From contig UBJO01000082.1 of the NCBI GenBank assembly GCA_900465665.1, forward strand, positions 1 to 64,000: a stretch of 64,000 nucleotides of DNA, in the 5' to 3' direction. The notes beneath the pieces were generated by a model, which worked only from the letters and a program-made list of their open reading frames with translations, did no database searches and had not been told where the DNA came from. Shown here piece after piece: positions 1 through 7,051 of this stretch (position 1 is its first letter; the number at the start of each line of letters is the position of its first letter). Made by a program: the position numbers and the translations under genes. Source of the stretch: Hyphomicrobiales bacterium. Its GTDB lineage: Bacteria > Pseudomonadota > Alphaproteobacteria > Rhizobiales > Rhizobiaceae.

Positions 1-44
1 CTCCCCCCTTGTGGGGGAGATGTCCGGCAGGACAGAGGGGGGTA
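1..44. repeat. rhizobial-type intergenic palindromic repeat
   Basis: This GC-rich stretch folds into two successive hairpins: CTCCCCC pairs with GGGGGAG across CTTGT, and TGTCC pairs with GGACA across GGCA. A G-rich tail follows. It lies in the intergenic space beyond the 3' end of the GGDEF/EAL gene. The layout resembles dispersed intergenic palindromes seen in many rhizobial genomes (recollection, not a search). No second copy was noticed in this window, so its repetitive nature is inferred. Confidence 0.45.
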
Positions 45-88
45 ATCCACGGCACACCCTCTCCAAAGTCACACCGAACCCACTCCCC

Positions 89-2173
89 TCAAGCCGCGGT
101 CGAAGCCACCACGCCCCCGCCCGCGATCAACCGCTCCGCTTCCGCAAGCGGCATCGGCTTGCCCAGCAGATACCCTTGAACCTCGTGGAACCCCTCCTGA
201 CGCAACCGCAGCAGTTGCGCGTCGGTCTCGATCCCCTCGGCCAGCGTCGTCGCGTTGAAGCCGGAGCCGATACCGACCACGGCGCGCACGATCGCCAGGT
301 TGCCGGGGTCGGTGTCGATGCCGGCGATGAAGCTGCGGTCGAGCTTGATCTTGTCGAAGGCAAAGGCGCGCAGGTAGCTGAAGGAGGAATAGCCGGTGCC
401 GAAATCGTCGATGGCGATGCGGATCCCGAGTTCCTTCAGCGCCTTCAGGAGCGGCAGGCTCTGGCCGACATCGGCGAGGAAGACCGATTCCGTGATCTCG
501 ATCTCCAGCCGCTCCGGCCGCAACCCGCTCTCGTCGAGCGCCGAGACGACGCTGGCGAGCAGGCTGGTGTGGCGAAACTGGCTGACCGAGAGGTTGACGG
601 CCACTTTCAGCTCCGACGGCCAGCGCGCCGCCGTCCGGCAGGCCTCGCGCAGCACCCACTCGCCGATCGCAACGATCAACCCGGTCTCTTCCGCAACGGG
701 AATGAACTCCATCGGCGGCACCAGCCCGCGCTCCGGGTGGTTCCAGCGGATCAGCGCCTCGAAGCCGCCGAGCCCGTCATTTTCCAGCTGGACGATCGGC
801 TGGTAGTAGAGCTCGAACTGGTTCTTCTGCAGCGCCTCGCGCAACTCCACCGTCAGGATGTGCCGGCGCTCGGCCTCGAGCCGCATCGAGGGCTCGTAGA
901 AGCGATAGGTCGAGCGGCCGCTCTCCTTGGCGGCGTAGAGCGCAAGGTCGGCGTGCCGCATCAGCACGTCATCGTCTTCCGCATGATCGGGAGCCAGCGC
1001 GATGCCGATACTGCAGGTGACATGCTCGTTGACGCCGTCGAGATCGAAGGGCGAGGAGAGCGACGTGAGCAGCTGCTCGGCGAACCGCTCGATGCAGCCG
1101 GCCTCCCGGAAGCCCACCACCAGCGCGAACTCGTCGCCGCCGAGCCGCGCCACGAGATCGCCCTCGCAGGAAAGACCGGTCAGCCGCGCCGCGACCTGGC
1201 AGAGCAGCGCGTCGCCGGCCGCATGGCCCTTGCTGTCATTGATATGCTTGAAGTGATCGACATCGAGATAAAGCAGCGCCACCGGCTTGTCGGCGGTGGC
1301 AAGCGAAGAGACGCGCTTGATGTGCTCGGCGAAGAAGGCGCGGTTCGGCAGACCGGTCAGAACGTCGTGCATCGCCATATAGGCAAGCCGCGCCTCGACC
1401 GAGCGCTCCTCGGTCACATCCTGCGAGATGCCGAGCAGGTAGCGCGGGGCGCTGCCATCGGGCGACGGCAGGGCGCGCTTGACGGTTCTGAGGATACGCT
1501 GCTGACCATCTGAGCGCTGCATCGTCTCTTCGAAGCTGATCGCCGCAGGCGCCGCGAAAGCGCGGGCATCCTGCTCGCGAAATGCCGCCGACTGCTCCTT
1601 GTCGAAGAAAAGATGATCGCTGCGACCGACCACGTCGACAGAACGACGACCGACGATTTCGCCGCAGGCTTCGTTGAAGAGGATATAGAGACCATCCGCG
1701 TCCATGTCCTTGACGAACACGCCGACCGGCAGGTTGTCGACGATGCTGTCCAGGAGCGAGCGCGTGTCGCTGACCTCGCGATGCGCGGCATTCACCTCGG
1801 TCTGGTCCTGCACGATGGCAAGGATCGCATCGCGGCCGTTGAAGCGCACGCCGCGCCCATAGGTCAGCACCTCGAGCATCGTGCCGTCGGCCTTCAGATG
1901 CGTCCAGCGCTCGGCCCGCTCCATGTCAGAGCGCGCGTGCACGGCTGTCAACATCCGCTGGCGCTCATGCGCGGGGCGAATGTCGAGCACGGTCATGCCG
2001 GCATACGCGTCGCGCGAATAGCCATAGAGATCGACGGCGGCATTGTTGACGATCAGGAAGCGCAACGTGTCGGGGTCGTAGACCCACATCGGCGACGGAT
2101 GGGTTGCGAAGAGAGACTGGAAATCATCATTGGGAGTATCGGTCGAAACGAATGCTCTCTGAATACCTGTCAT
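89..2173 (-). CDS. PAS-PAS-GGDEF-EAL cyclic-di-GMP turnover protein
   Basis: About 694 residues from the ATG at 2173; an in-frame GTG at 2191 is also possible, and neither has a clear ribosome binding site. Two PAS sensor domains (about residues 20-130 and 140-250) precede a GGDEF domain with intact motif RLGGDEF and an EAL domain with intact EALIRW and DDFGTGYSSFSYL motifs. Both diguanylate cyclase and phosphodiesterase activities are therefore possible. The product-inhibition I-site (RxxD five residues before GGDEF) reads CEGD, so the arginine is lost and feedback inhibition is probably weak. No transmembrane segment is seen, so a cytoplasmic location with a PAS ligand or redox input is likely. 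It is a single-gene unit with no obvious functional link to its neighbours. Confidence 0.9.
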   Translation of the reverse strand: MTGIQRAFVSTDTPNDDFQSLFATHPSPMWVYDPDTLRFLIVNNAAVDLYGYSRDAYAGMTVLDIRPAHERQRMLTAVHARSDMERAERWTHLKADGTMLEVLTYGRGVRFNGRDAILAIVQDQTEVNAAHREVSDTRSLLDSIVDNLPVGVFVKDMDADGLYILFNEACGEIVGRRSVDVVGRSDHLFFDKEQSAAFREQDARAFAAPAAISFEETMQRSDGQQRILRTVKRALPSPDGSAPRYLLGISQDVTEERSVEARLAYMAMHDVLTGLPNRAFFAEHIKRVSSLATADKPVALLYLDVDHFKHINDSKGHAAGDALLCQVAARLTGLSCEGDLVARLGGDEFALVVGFREAGCIERFAEQLLTSLSSPFDLDGVNEHVTCSIGIALAPDHAEDDDVLMRHADLALYAAKESGRSTYRFYEPSMRLEAERRHILTVELREALQKNQFELYYQPIVQLENDGLGGFEALIRWNHPERGLVPPMEFIPVAEETGLIVAIGEWVLREACRTAARWPSELKVAVNLSVSQFRHTSLLASVVSALDESGLRPERLEIEITESVFLADVGQSLPLLKALKELGIRIAIDDFGTGYSSFSYLRAFAFDKIKLDRSFIAGIDTDPGNLAIVRAVVGIGSGFNATTLAEGIETDAQLLRLRQEGFHEVQGYLLGKPMPLAEAERLIAGGGVVASTAA

Positions 2174-2370
2174 CGGCAATGTCACAATCACATGATTTTG
2201 ATGGCTGATTCCGGCGACTATAGTGAAAAAAACTAAATAAAATCAGAATCATAGTTCGCACAAACTTTAGGCGAACCGCCTTCATGATGTGCAGCGCTAA
2301 CCGCTTGTTATGATGTTTCGCGGCTTTTCTTCACACACTAGAAAGGTCTGCACAAAGATCGGACAACTCG

Positions 2371-2398
2371 GTGATGCCAGATCAGTGGTGCCAAATCA
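2371..2398. repeat. 14-bp imperfect tandem duplication at merR stop
   Basis: GTGATGCCAGATCA (2371-2384) is followed directly by GTGGTGCCAAATCA (2385-2398), two copies with two mismatches. The second copy contains the stop codon of the merR-like gene on the minus strand and the first lies just beyond it. It looks like a small replication-slippage duplication and does not change the encoded protein. Confidence 0.6.
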
Positions 2399-2818
2399 GT
2401 GATGGTTATGCGCACACTGCCCGTGGTCGGCCAGAACCTCGATCACCCGGCACTGATCGACCCGCCCGTGACCGCACCCAGCGACCATGGCCTCCAGCTC
2501 CACCTTCAACGCCATCAGGCTGCGGATGCGCTGCTCCACGTCGATGAGCCGCGCCTTGGCGATCGCGTCGGCCGAGGCGCAAGACTGGTTCGGATCGTCC
2601 TGCAGGATGAGAAGCGTGCGGATGGCATCGACTTCGAAGCCAAGTTCGCGGGCATGGCGGATGAACACGAGGCGGCTGATATCGGCGGGCTCGTAGGAGC
2701 GCTGGTTGCCCTCGCTGCGGCTCGGCGCGCTCAGCAGGCCGATGCCCTCGTAATAGCGGATCGTCGGCACCTTCACGCCGCTTTGGCGCGATGCCTCGCC
2801 GATGGTGATCTTTTTCAT
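2396..2818 (-). CDS. MerR-family heavy-metal-responsive regulator (CadR/ZntR/PbrR type)
   Basis: 140 residues from the ATG at 2818, chosen over the adjacent ATG at 2821 because the GGGGGA ribosome binding site is then 5 nt away. The N-terminal winged helix-turn-helix (TIGEASRQSGVKVPTIRYYE) is typical of MerR proteins. Metal-site cysteines are at C80, C115 and C123, the last two in the loop CGHGRVDQC, and C135 plus three histidines form a Cys/His tail as in CadR-like sensors of Cd, Pb or Zn. It is divergent from a P1B-type ATPase and shares a promoter with a 19-bp spacer and a perfect dyad. The expected role is metal-dependent activation of that ATPase by DNA untwisting. Exact metal preference cannot be read from sequence. 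Confidence 0.92.
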   Translation of the reverse strand: MKKITIGEASRQSGVKVPTIRYYEGIGLLSAPSRSEGNQRSYEPADISRLVFIRHARELGFEVDAIRTLLILQDDPNQSCASADAIAKARLIDVEQRIRSLMALKVELEAMVAGCGHGRVDQCRVIEVLADHGQCAHNHH

Positions 2819-2828
2819 CATTTCCCCC

Positions 2829-2859
2829 TTGCACCTCTAGTCGCTAGAGGATGTAGGAA
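2829..2859 (+). promoter_or_regulatory. MerR-type promoter and operator of the P1B ATPase gene
   Basis: A -35 box TTGCAC (2829-2834) and a -10 box TAGGAA (2854-2859) are separated by 19 bp, the over-long spacing typical of MerR-activated promoters. The spacer holds the perfect inverted repeat CTCTAG-TCG-CTAGAG (2835-2849). This architecture requires an activated MerR-family regulator to untwist the DNA, and such a gene lies immediately to the left in divergent orientation. Confidence 0.88.
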
Positions 2860-2898
2860 GGATGCTCGTCAATGACAAGGAAGCCCATAAGGAAGCCG

Positions 2899-5232
2899 AT
2901 GATGAGCGACAGGATCGAGAAGCGCTACAGGGTCGATGGCATGGATTGCGCCAGCTGCGCGGCCAAGATCGATACCGCCGTGCGCCGCGTCTCCGGCGTT
3001 GAGGACGTCTCGGTGTCGGTAACCGCAGGTACCATGACCGTCCGCCACGATGGCAGCAGCGATCTTGCCGCGATCGAAAAGAAGGTCATCGGCCTCGGAT
3101 ACGGTCTGCGCCCGTTGGCGACCACCGAGACGCCCCGCCCGAGCGGCCACGGCGCCGAGCATGTGCATGGACCGGACTGCGGCCATGATCACGGACACAG
3201 CCACGCGCGGGACCATGCGCACGACGACCACAATCATGATCATGATCATGATCATGATCATGATCACGATCACCATGACCACGCACACGATCATGCTCAC
3301 GACAGCCAAAGCGCATCCGCCGAAATAGAAGGCCTGCATGGCCACGACCATGCGCCCATGTCCGGCCCATGGTGGCAGAGCCGCAAGGGGCGGCTGACGA
3401 TCTTCTCGGGCGCCGCCCTCGTCATCGCCTACATCGTCGGCCATCTCGTCCCCTCGATCGCGCCCTATGCCTTCATCGCCGCCATGCTGGTCGGTCTCAT
3501 CCCGATCGCCCGCCGCGCGGTCATGGCCGCGCTGTCGGGCACGCCCTTCTCGATCGAGATGCTGATGACAATCGCCGCCGTCGGCGCCGTCATCATCCAT
3601 GCCGGCGAAGAGGCAGCGACCGTGGTCTTCCTGTTCCTGGTCGGCGAACTGCTGGAAGGTGTCGCGGCCGGCAAGGCGCGCGCCAGCATCCAGTCGCTGA
3701 CGACGCTGGTGCCCAAGAGCGCCCTTCTCGAAGAAGGCGGCGCAACCCGTGAGGTGCCTGCCGAAACGCTTGCAGTGGGTTCGACCATTCTCGTGCGCCC
3801 CGGCGACCGCATCTCCGCCGACGGCATCATCTTGTCCGGCGAAAGCGCGATCGACGAGGCCCCGGTGACAGGCGAAAGCACGCCGGTGCGCAAGGGCGAA
3901 GGCGACGTCGTCTTCGCGGGAACCGTCAACGGCGACGCGGCATTGCGCGTCAAGGTGACGGCCACTGCCGCCGACAACACCATCGCCCGCGTCGTGCGCC
4001 TCGTTGAGGAAGCGCAGGAAAAGAAGGCGCCGACCGAGCGCTTCATCGACCGCTTCTCGCGCTATTATACGCCTGGTGTCGTCGTCGTTGCCGCCCTCGT
4101 CGCCATCCTGCCGCCGCTGGTCGCTGGTGGCGCATGGGACGAATGGATCTACAAGGGCCTCGCGATCCTGCTGATCGGCTGCCCCTGCGCGCTCGTCATC
4201 TCCACGCCCGCCGCCATCGCCGCCTCGCTGTCCTCAGGCGCGCGGCGCGGCTTGCTGCTCAAGGGCGGCGCGGTTCTCGAGACGCTCGGCAAGATCACCG
4301 CCGTGGCGCTCGACAAGACAGGCACGCTGACCGAGGGCAAGCCTGTTGTCACCGACATATTGAGCTTCGGCAAGCCCGAGGCCGAGGTGCTGACCTATGC
4401 CGCGGCACTTGAGACTGGCTCCAGCCACCCGCTGGCGCTCGCCATCCTCGGCAGGGCCGCGCGCGACGCCATCGCCATCCCGCAGGCAACCGACGCCAAG
4501 GCGCTCGGCGGCAAGGGCGTGACCGCCACTGTCGCCGGCCAGCCGATCTTCCTCGGCTTCCCCAAGGCCGCCGCCGAACGCGCAGCATTGTCAGACGAGC
4601 AGCAGGCGGGCATCACCAGGCTGAACGACGAAGGCAAGACCGTCTCCGTGCTTGTGGTCGGCGACCAACTGGCCGGCGCCATCGCCATGCGCGACGAGCC
4701 GCGCGACGACGCCAAATCGGGCCTGAAGGCGCTGACCGACGCAGGTGTCAGGATCGTCATGCTGACAGGCGACAATGCCCGCACCGCCAACGCCATCGGC
4801 AAGGAGCTCGGTATCGAGGTCCGCGCCGAGCTGATGCCCGAGGATAAGCAGCGCATTGTCGGCGAACTGCAGAAGAGCGGCCTGAAGGTCGCCAAGGTCG
4901 GCGACGGCATCAACGACGCGCCGGCGCTGGCCGCGGCCGATGTCGGCATCGCCATGGGCGGCGGCACGGATGTGGCGCTGGAGACCGCCGACGCCGCGAT
5001 CCTTCACGGCCGCGTCTCCGACGTCGCCGCCATGATCGCGCTGTCGAAGCGCACCATGCGCAACATCGGCGAAAACATCTCGATCGCGCTCGGCCTGAAG
5101 GCCGTCTTCCTGGTCACGACCATCGCCGGCATCACCGGCCTCTGGCCCGCCATCCTCGCCGACACAGGCGCCACGGTGCTGGTGACGATCAACGCATTGC
5201 GATTGCTGCGGCCGGTTTCATCACAGGCTTAA
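2899..5232 (+). CDS. zntA: Zn/Cd/Pb-type P1B ATPase exporter
   Basis: 777 residues from the ATG at 2899, which has AGGAAG just upstream; the in-frame ATG at 2872 would sit almost on the transcription start of the MerR-type promoter. An N-terminal HMA domain with GMDCASC (about residues 14-20) is followed by a long His/Asp-rich linker (about 85-130). The transmembrane metal site is CPCALVIS, the phosphorylation site DKTGTLTEG, the nucleotide-binding motif SSHPLA and the hinge GDGINDAPA. The CPC motif plus the His-rich linker indicates export of divalent soft metals (Zn, Cd, Pb) across the inner membrane. The divergent MerR-like protein is the likely activator. The linker DNA contains a perfect hexanucleotide repeat. 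Confidence 0.95.
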   Translation: MMSDRIEKRYRVDGMDCASCAAKIDTAVRRVSGVEDVSVSVTAGTMTVRHDGSSDLAAIEKKVIGLGYGLRPLATTETPRPSGHGAEHVHGPDCGHDHGHSHARDHAHDDHNHDHDHDHDHDHDHHDHAHDHAHDSQSASAEIEGLHGHDHAPMSGPWWQSRKGRLTIFSGAALVIAYIVGHLVPSIAPYAFIAAMLVGLIPIARRAVMAALSGTPFSIEMLMTIAAVGAVIIHAGEEAATVVFLFLVGELLEGVAAGKARASIQSLTTLVPKSALLEEGGATREVPAETLAVGSTILVRPGDRISADGIILSGESAIDEAPVTGESTPVRKGEGDVVFAGTVNGDAALRVKVTATAADNTIARVVRLVEEAQEKKAPTERFIDRFSRYYTPGVVVVAALVAILPPLVAGGAWDEWIYKGLAILLIGCPCALVISTPAAIAASLSSGARRGLLLKGGAVLETLGKITAVALDKTGTLTEGKPVVTDILSFGKPEAEVLTYAAALETGSSHPLALAILGRAARDAIAIPQATDAKALGGKGVTATVAGQPIFLGFPKAAAERAALSDEQQAGITRLNDEGKTVSVLVVGDQLAGAIAMRDEPRDDAKSGLKALTDAGVRIVMLTGDNARTANAIGKELGIEVRAELMPEDKQRIVGELQKSGLKVAKVGDGINDAPALAAADVGIAMGGGTDVALETADAAILHGRVSDVAAMIALSKRTMRNIGENISIALGLKAVFLVTTIAGITGLWPAILADTGATVLVTINALRLLRPVSSQA
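3235..3270 (+). repeat. CATGAT hexanucleotide repeat in the His/Asp linker of the metal ATPase
   Basis: Five perfect CATGAT units (3235-3264) are followed by one CACGAT. Each unit encodes His-Asp, so copy-number changes by slippage would lengthen or shorten the metal-binding linker without breaking the frame. Confidence 0.9.
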
Positions 5233-5244
5233 GACTGTATTAAC
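5229..5244. promoter_or_regulatory. perfect CtrA-type box TTAA-N7-TTAAC
   Basis: TTAA GACTGTA TTAAC, an exact match to the alphaproteobacterial CtrA consensus. It begins on the stop codon of the metal ATPase and lies about 200 bp upstream of the proline-rich gene starting at 5446, which has a second box closer to it. Confidence 0.6.
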
Positions 5245-5350
5245 AGCACGTGTGGCGCGCATTTTCCCTTGAATTTTGAGGGGCGAAGAGCGTCACGCTC
5301 CGCAGGGCGTGTATTCGCCAATCAATTCAACTAGATGCAAATTTAGATCA

Positions 5351-5365
5351 TTAAACTTGTCTTAA
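5351..5365. promoter_or_regulatory. CtrA-type box TTAA-N7-TTAA
   Basis: TTAA ACTTGTC TTAA lies about 80 bp upstream of the start codon at 5446, a plausible activator position. Together with the box at 5229 it makes the following gene a candidate for cell-cycle control. Confidence 0.6.
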
Positions 5366-5445
5366 AACGCGACGGCTGTTTGAGAGATTTTCGCAAGGGA
5401 TTGCCTCTATCCGGCGCGAGTTATTCAATTTCCAAGGCTTCGCAT

Positions 5446-6189
5446 ATGTTACTCGACGGCATATTTTATCCCAACCAACCCTCCGGGGGATCCAGTTCCT
5501 CGACAAGCGCACCCCAAAGCGCCTCGGAGACATCGCCCGCACCCGAGCAATCCACCTCCCCCTCCCCGGCAAGCGAAGAGCCCATCAGCTACCCGCCCCA
5601 GGAAACGGACGACCAGACATACACCGCCCAGCCCCAAACCGAACCTCAGGCCAATTCCGAGCCCGAGGCAGCAACTCCGGCCGAACCAGAGCCGCAGCAG
5701 GCAGCCCCCTCGCAGCAGGCAGGCGAGCCGGTGACCCCAGGCGAGGCCAGCGAGCCAGCCGAACAACCGGCCACGCAGACGCAGCCGGCCTCTGCCGACG
5801 AGGCCGCGCCGGCACAGCCGCAGCAGAACGCCGCCGCCACGCCCGCCAACGACAAGAGCAGCACCGCACCGGCGTCCGGCACCGACGCGCCCGGCGGCAC
5901 GGCTCCCGTAGCAACGCCATTGCCGACCGCTCCGGCGCACACCGCAAGCGCCTCGGCCTCGAAGGCATCGGCGACATCGGCCAGCGCCGTCAGCAAAAGC
6001 GATGATATCGACCTGACTGATCTGGTGCGCAAGCAGGCGCAGCAGGCGAGCGAATCCCAGCGGCTCCAGTCGATGTTCGCGGACGGCTCGACCGGTGCTG
6101 CGTCGCCGTTCCTGTCGCTCTTTGGCGTCGAGGCGGGCAGCGAGGAAAGCCGCGTCAACGCCGTCACGCTTCTCTACCAGCAGTTTTGA
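5446..6189 (+). CDS. proline/alanine/glutamate-rich protein of unknown function
   Basis: 247 residues from the ATG at 5446, which has AAGG 8 nt upstream; an upstream TTG at 5380 lacks such a signal. The N-terminus (MLLDGIFYPN) is not a signal peptide and no membrane segment is visible. Residues about 15-190 are low-complexity Pro/Ala/Glu/Gln/Ser and probably disordered. The C-terminal 60 residues (from SDDIDLTDLVRKQAQQ to VTLLYQQF) are more ordered and could be the functional part. I do not recognise a family. Two CtrA-type boxes lie upstream and a strong terminator follows, so it is probably a monocistronic, cell-cycle-regulated gene. A disordered adaptor or hub role is only a guess. Confidence 0.72.
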   Translation: MLLDGIFYPNQPSGGSSSSTSAPQSASETSPAPEQSTSPSPASEEPISYPPQETDDQTYTAQPQTEPQANSEPEAATPAEPEPQQAAPSQQAGEPVTPGEASEPAEQPATQTQPASADEAAPAQPQQNAAATPANDKSSTAPASGTDAPGGTAPVATPLPTAPAHTASASASKASATSASAVSKSDDIDLTDLVRKQAQQASESQRLQSMFADGSTGAASPFLSLFGVEAGSEESRVNAVTLLYQQF

Positions 6190-6225
6190 CGGCGCGCGTC
6201 GCGAAACGACCGCGACCAATATCAC

Positions 6226-6257
6226 AAAGCCCGGCGCAGCCTCCCGCGCCGGGCTTT
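6226..6257 (+). terminator. rho-independent terminator-like hairpin
   Basis: AAAGCCCGGCGC pairs with GCGCCGGGCTTT, just downstream of the proline-rich gene ending at 6189. The U-tract is short. Confidence 0.8.
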
Positions 6258-6349
6258 CGCGTTTCGGCGCTGCAACCGGAAAGTGGCGCCTGCCACATTC
6301 TGGAACCTATCTCTTCTTCACGCGTTAGTGATTGAGGAGGAAAAGCACC

Positions 6350-6670
6350 ATGACCAATGATTTCAATCGTCCGAATGCCGCGAACACCCCGCCGCCGAAG
6401 AGTTCATCTAAGACGATGTGGGTTGCAATCGCACTTCTGGTCGTCATCGTCGCCCTGGCGGCAACCTATTGGCCAAGGGGCGCTTCGGCTCCCACGGCAA
6501 CCGCGCCGAGCGCAACGGCACCCGTGACCGAACCCGCGGCACCCGCAACGCCGCCCGCCTCGCAAGCCACCCCGCCGGCTGCAACACCGCCGGCAGCCAC
6601 ACCTGCCCCGGCAACACCTGCACCCGCGACCCCGGCTCCAGCAACGCCGGCTCCCGCGAACCCGCAGTAA
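6350..6670 (+). CDS. single-pass membrane protein with Pro/Ala/Thr-rich tail
   Basis: 106 residues from the ATG at 6350, with a strong GAGGAGG 9 nt upstream. Residues about 1-22 are polar, a single hydrophobic segment (WVAIALLVVIVALAATYW) follows, and the rest is a Pro/Ala/Thr tail with repeats of the ATPAP type. The positive-out or positive-in topology is not clear, but the tail is probably periplasmic. I do not recognise the family; similar small anchored Pro/Ala-rich proteins are common in rhizobia. A strong terminator follows at 6695-6723. Confidence 0.75.
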   Translation: MTNDFNRPNAANTPPPKSSSKTMWVAIALLVVIVALAATYWPRGASAPTATAPSATAPVTEPAAPATPPASQATPPAATPPAATPAPATPAPATPAPATPAPANPQ

Positions 6671-6694
6671 AGCCGGTTCTATCGCAGATAAGAC

Positions 6695-6723
6695 AAAGCC
6701 CGCCAGTTCAGGCGGGCTTTTTT
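6695..6723 (+). terminator. rho-independent terminator
   Basis: AAAGCCCGCC and GGCGGGCTTT pair across AGTTCA and are followed by more T. It ends the small membrane protein gene on the plus strand; the A-run on the other side could let it serve the convergent lipoprotein gene too. Confidence 0.9.
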
Positions 6724-6740
6724 CATGCGAGGTCGGAGGC

Positions 6741-6899
6741 TTAGTTCTGGCCGGCCTTCAGCACCCGGTGCGTGCTGTCATCGACGGCATTGCCCATCTG
6801 GCGACCGTCCTTGGCGAGGCCGTTTGCGGTGTTGGCGCAGGAGGACAGCGCCAGCAGCGAGGTGAGCGCAATGGCGATGGCAACGGCAAATCGTGTCAT
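6741..6899 (-). CDS. entericidin EcnA/EcnB-like small lipoprotein
   Basis: 52 residues from the ATG at 6899, preceded by GGGAGA. A signal peptide (MTRFAVAIAIALTSLLAL) ends in the lipobox LSSC, so the mature protein would be an N-acylated cysteine-initiated peptide of about 32 residues. The motif CANTANGLAKDGRQMGNAV matches the entericidin family (CANTxxGxGxDxxxxG). Family members are small membrane-associated lipoproteins linked to a stationary-phase antidote/toxin pair, although single-copy alphaproteobacterial members have no proven toxin role. Convergent with the preceding gene. Confidence 0.85.
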   Translation of the reverse strand: MTRFAVAIAIALTSLLALSSCANTANGLAKDGRQMGNAVDDSTHRVLKAGQN

Positions 6900-6996
6900 G
6901 AAAATCTCCCTAATGATCGGCCGGAGCGGCACGCAATCGGGTAGATAGCGCCCGCCGGTCGGCGATCAACGCCGCCGCGAGAACCCGAAACAGAAA

Positions 6997-7022
6997 ACCC
7001 GGCACAGTCGCCTGCGCCGGGT
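6997..7022 (-). terminator. terminator of serC-serA
   Basis: On the minus strand ACCCGGC pairs with GCCGGGT and is followed by TTTTCTGTTT. It lies 30 nt beyond the serA stop codon. Confidence 0.82.
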
Positions 7023-7051
7023 CTCTTCACATCTTCCCTGGGAGGAAAGCC

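Noticed and set aside
2872..2898. Alternative start of the metal ATPase at ATG 2872
   Set aside because: It lies about 12 bp after the -10 box of the MerR-type promoter, without a ribosome binding site, while ATG 2899 has AGGAAG in front of it and begins just before the HMA domain.
3181..3300. CRISPR-like short repeats
   Set aside because: The only clustered short repeats are the His/Asp hexamers inside a coding region; there are no spacers and no cas genes anywhere in the window.
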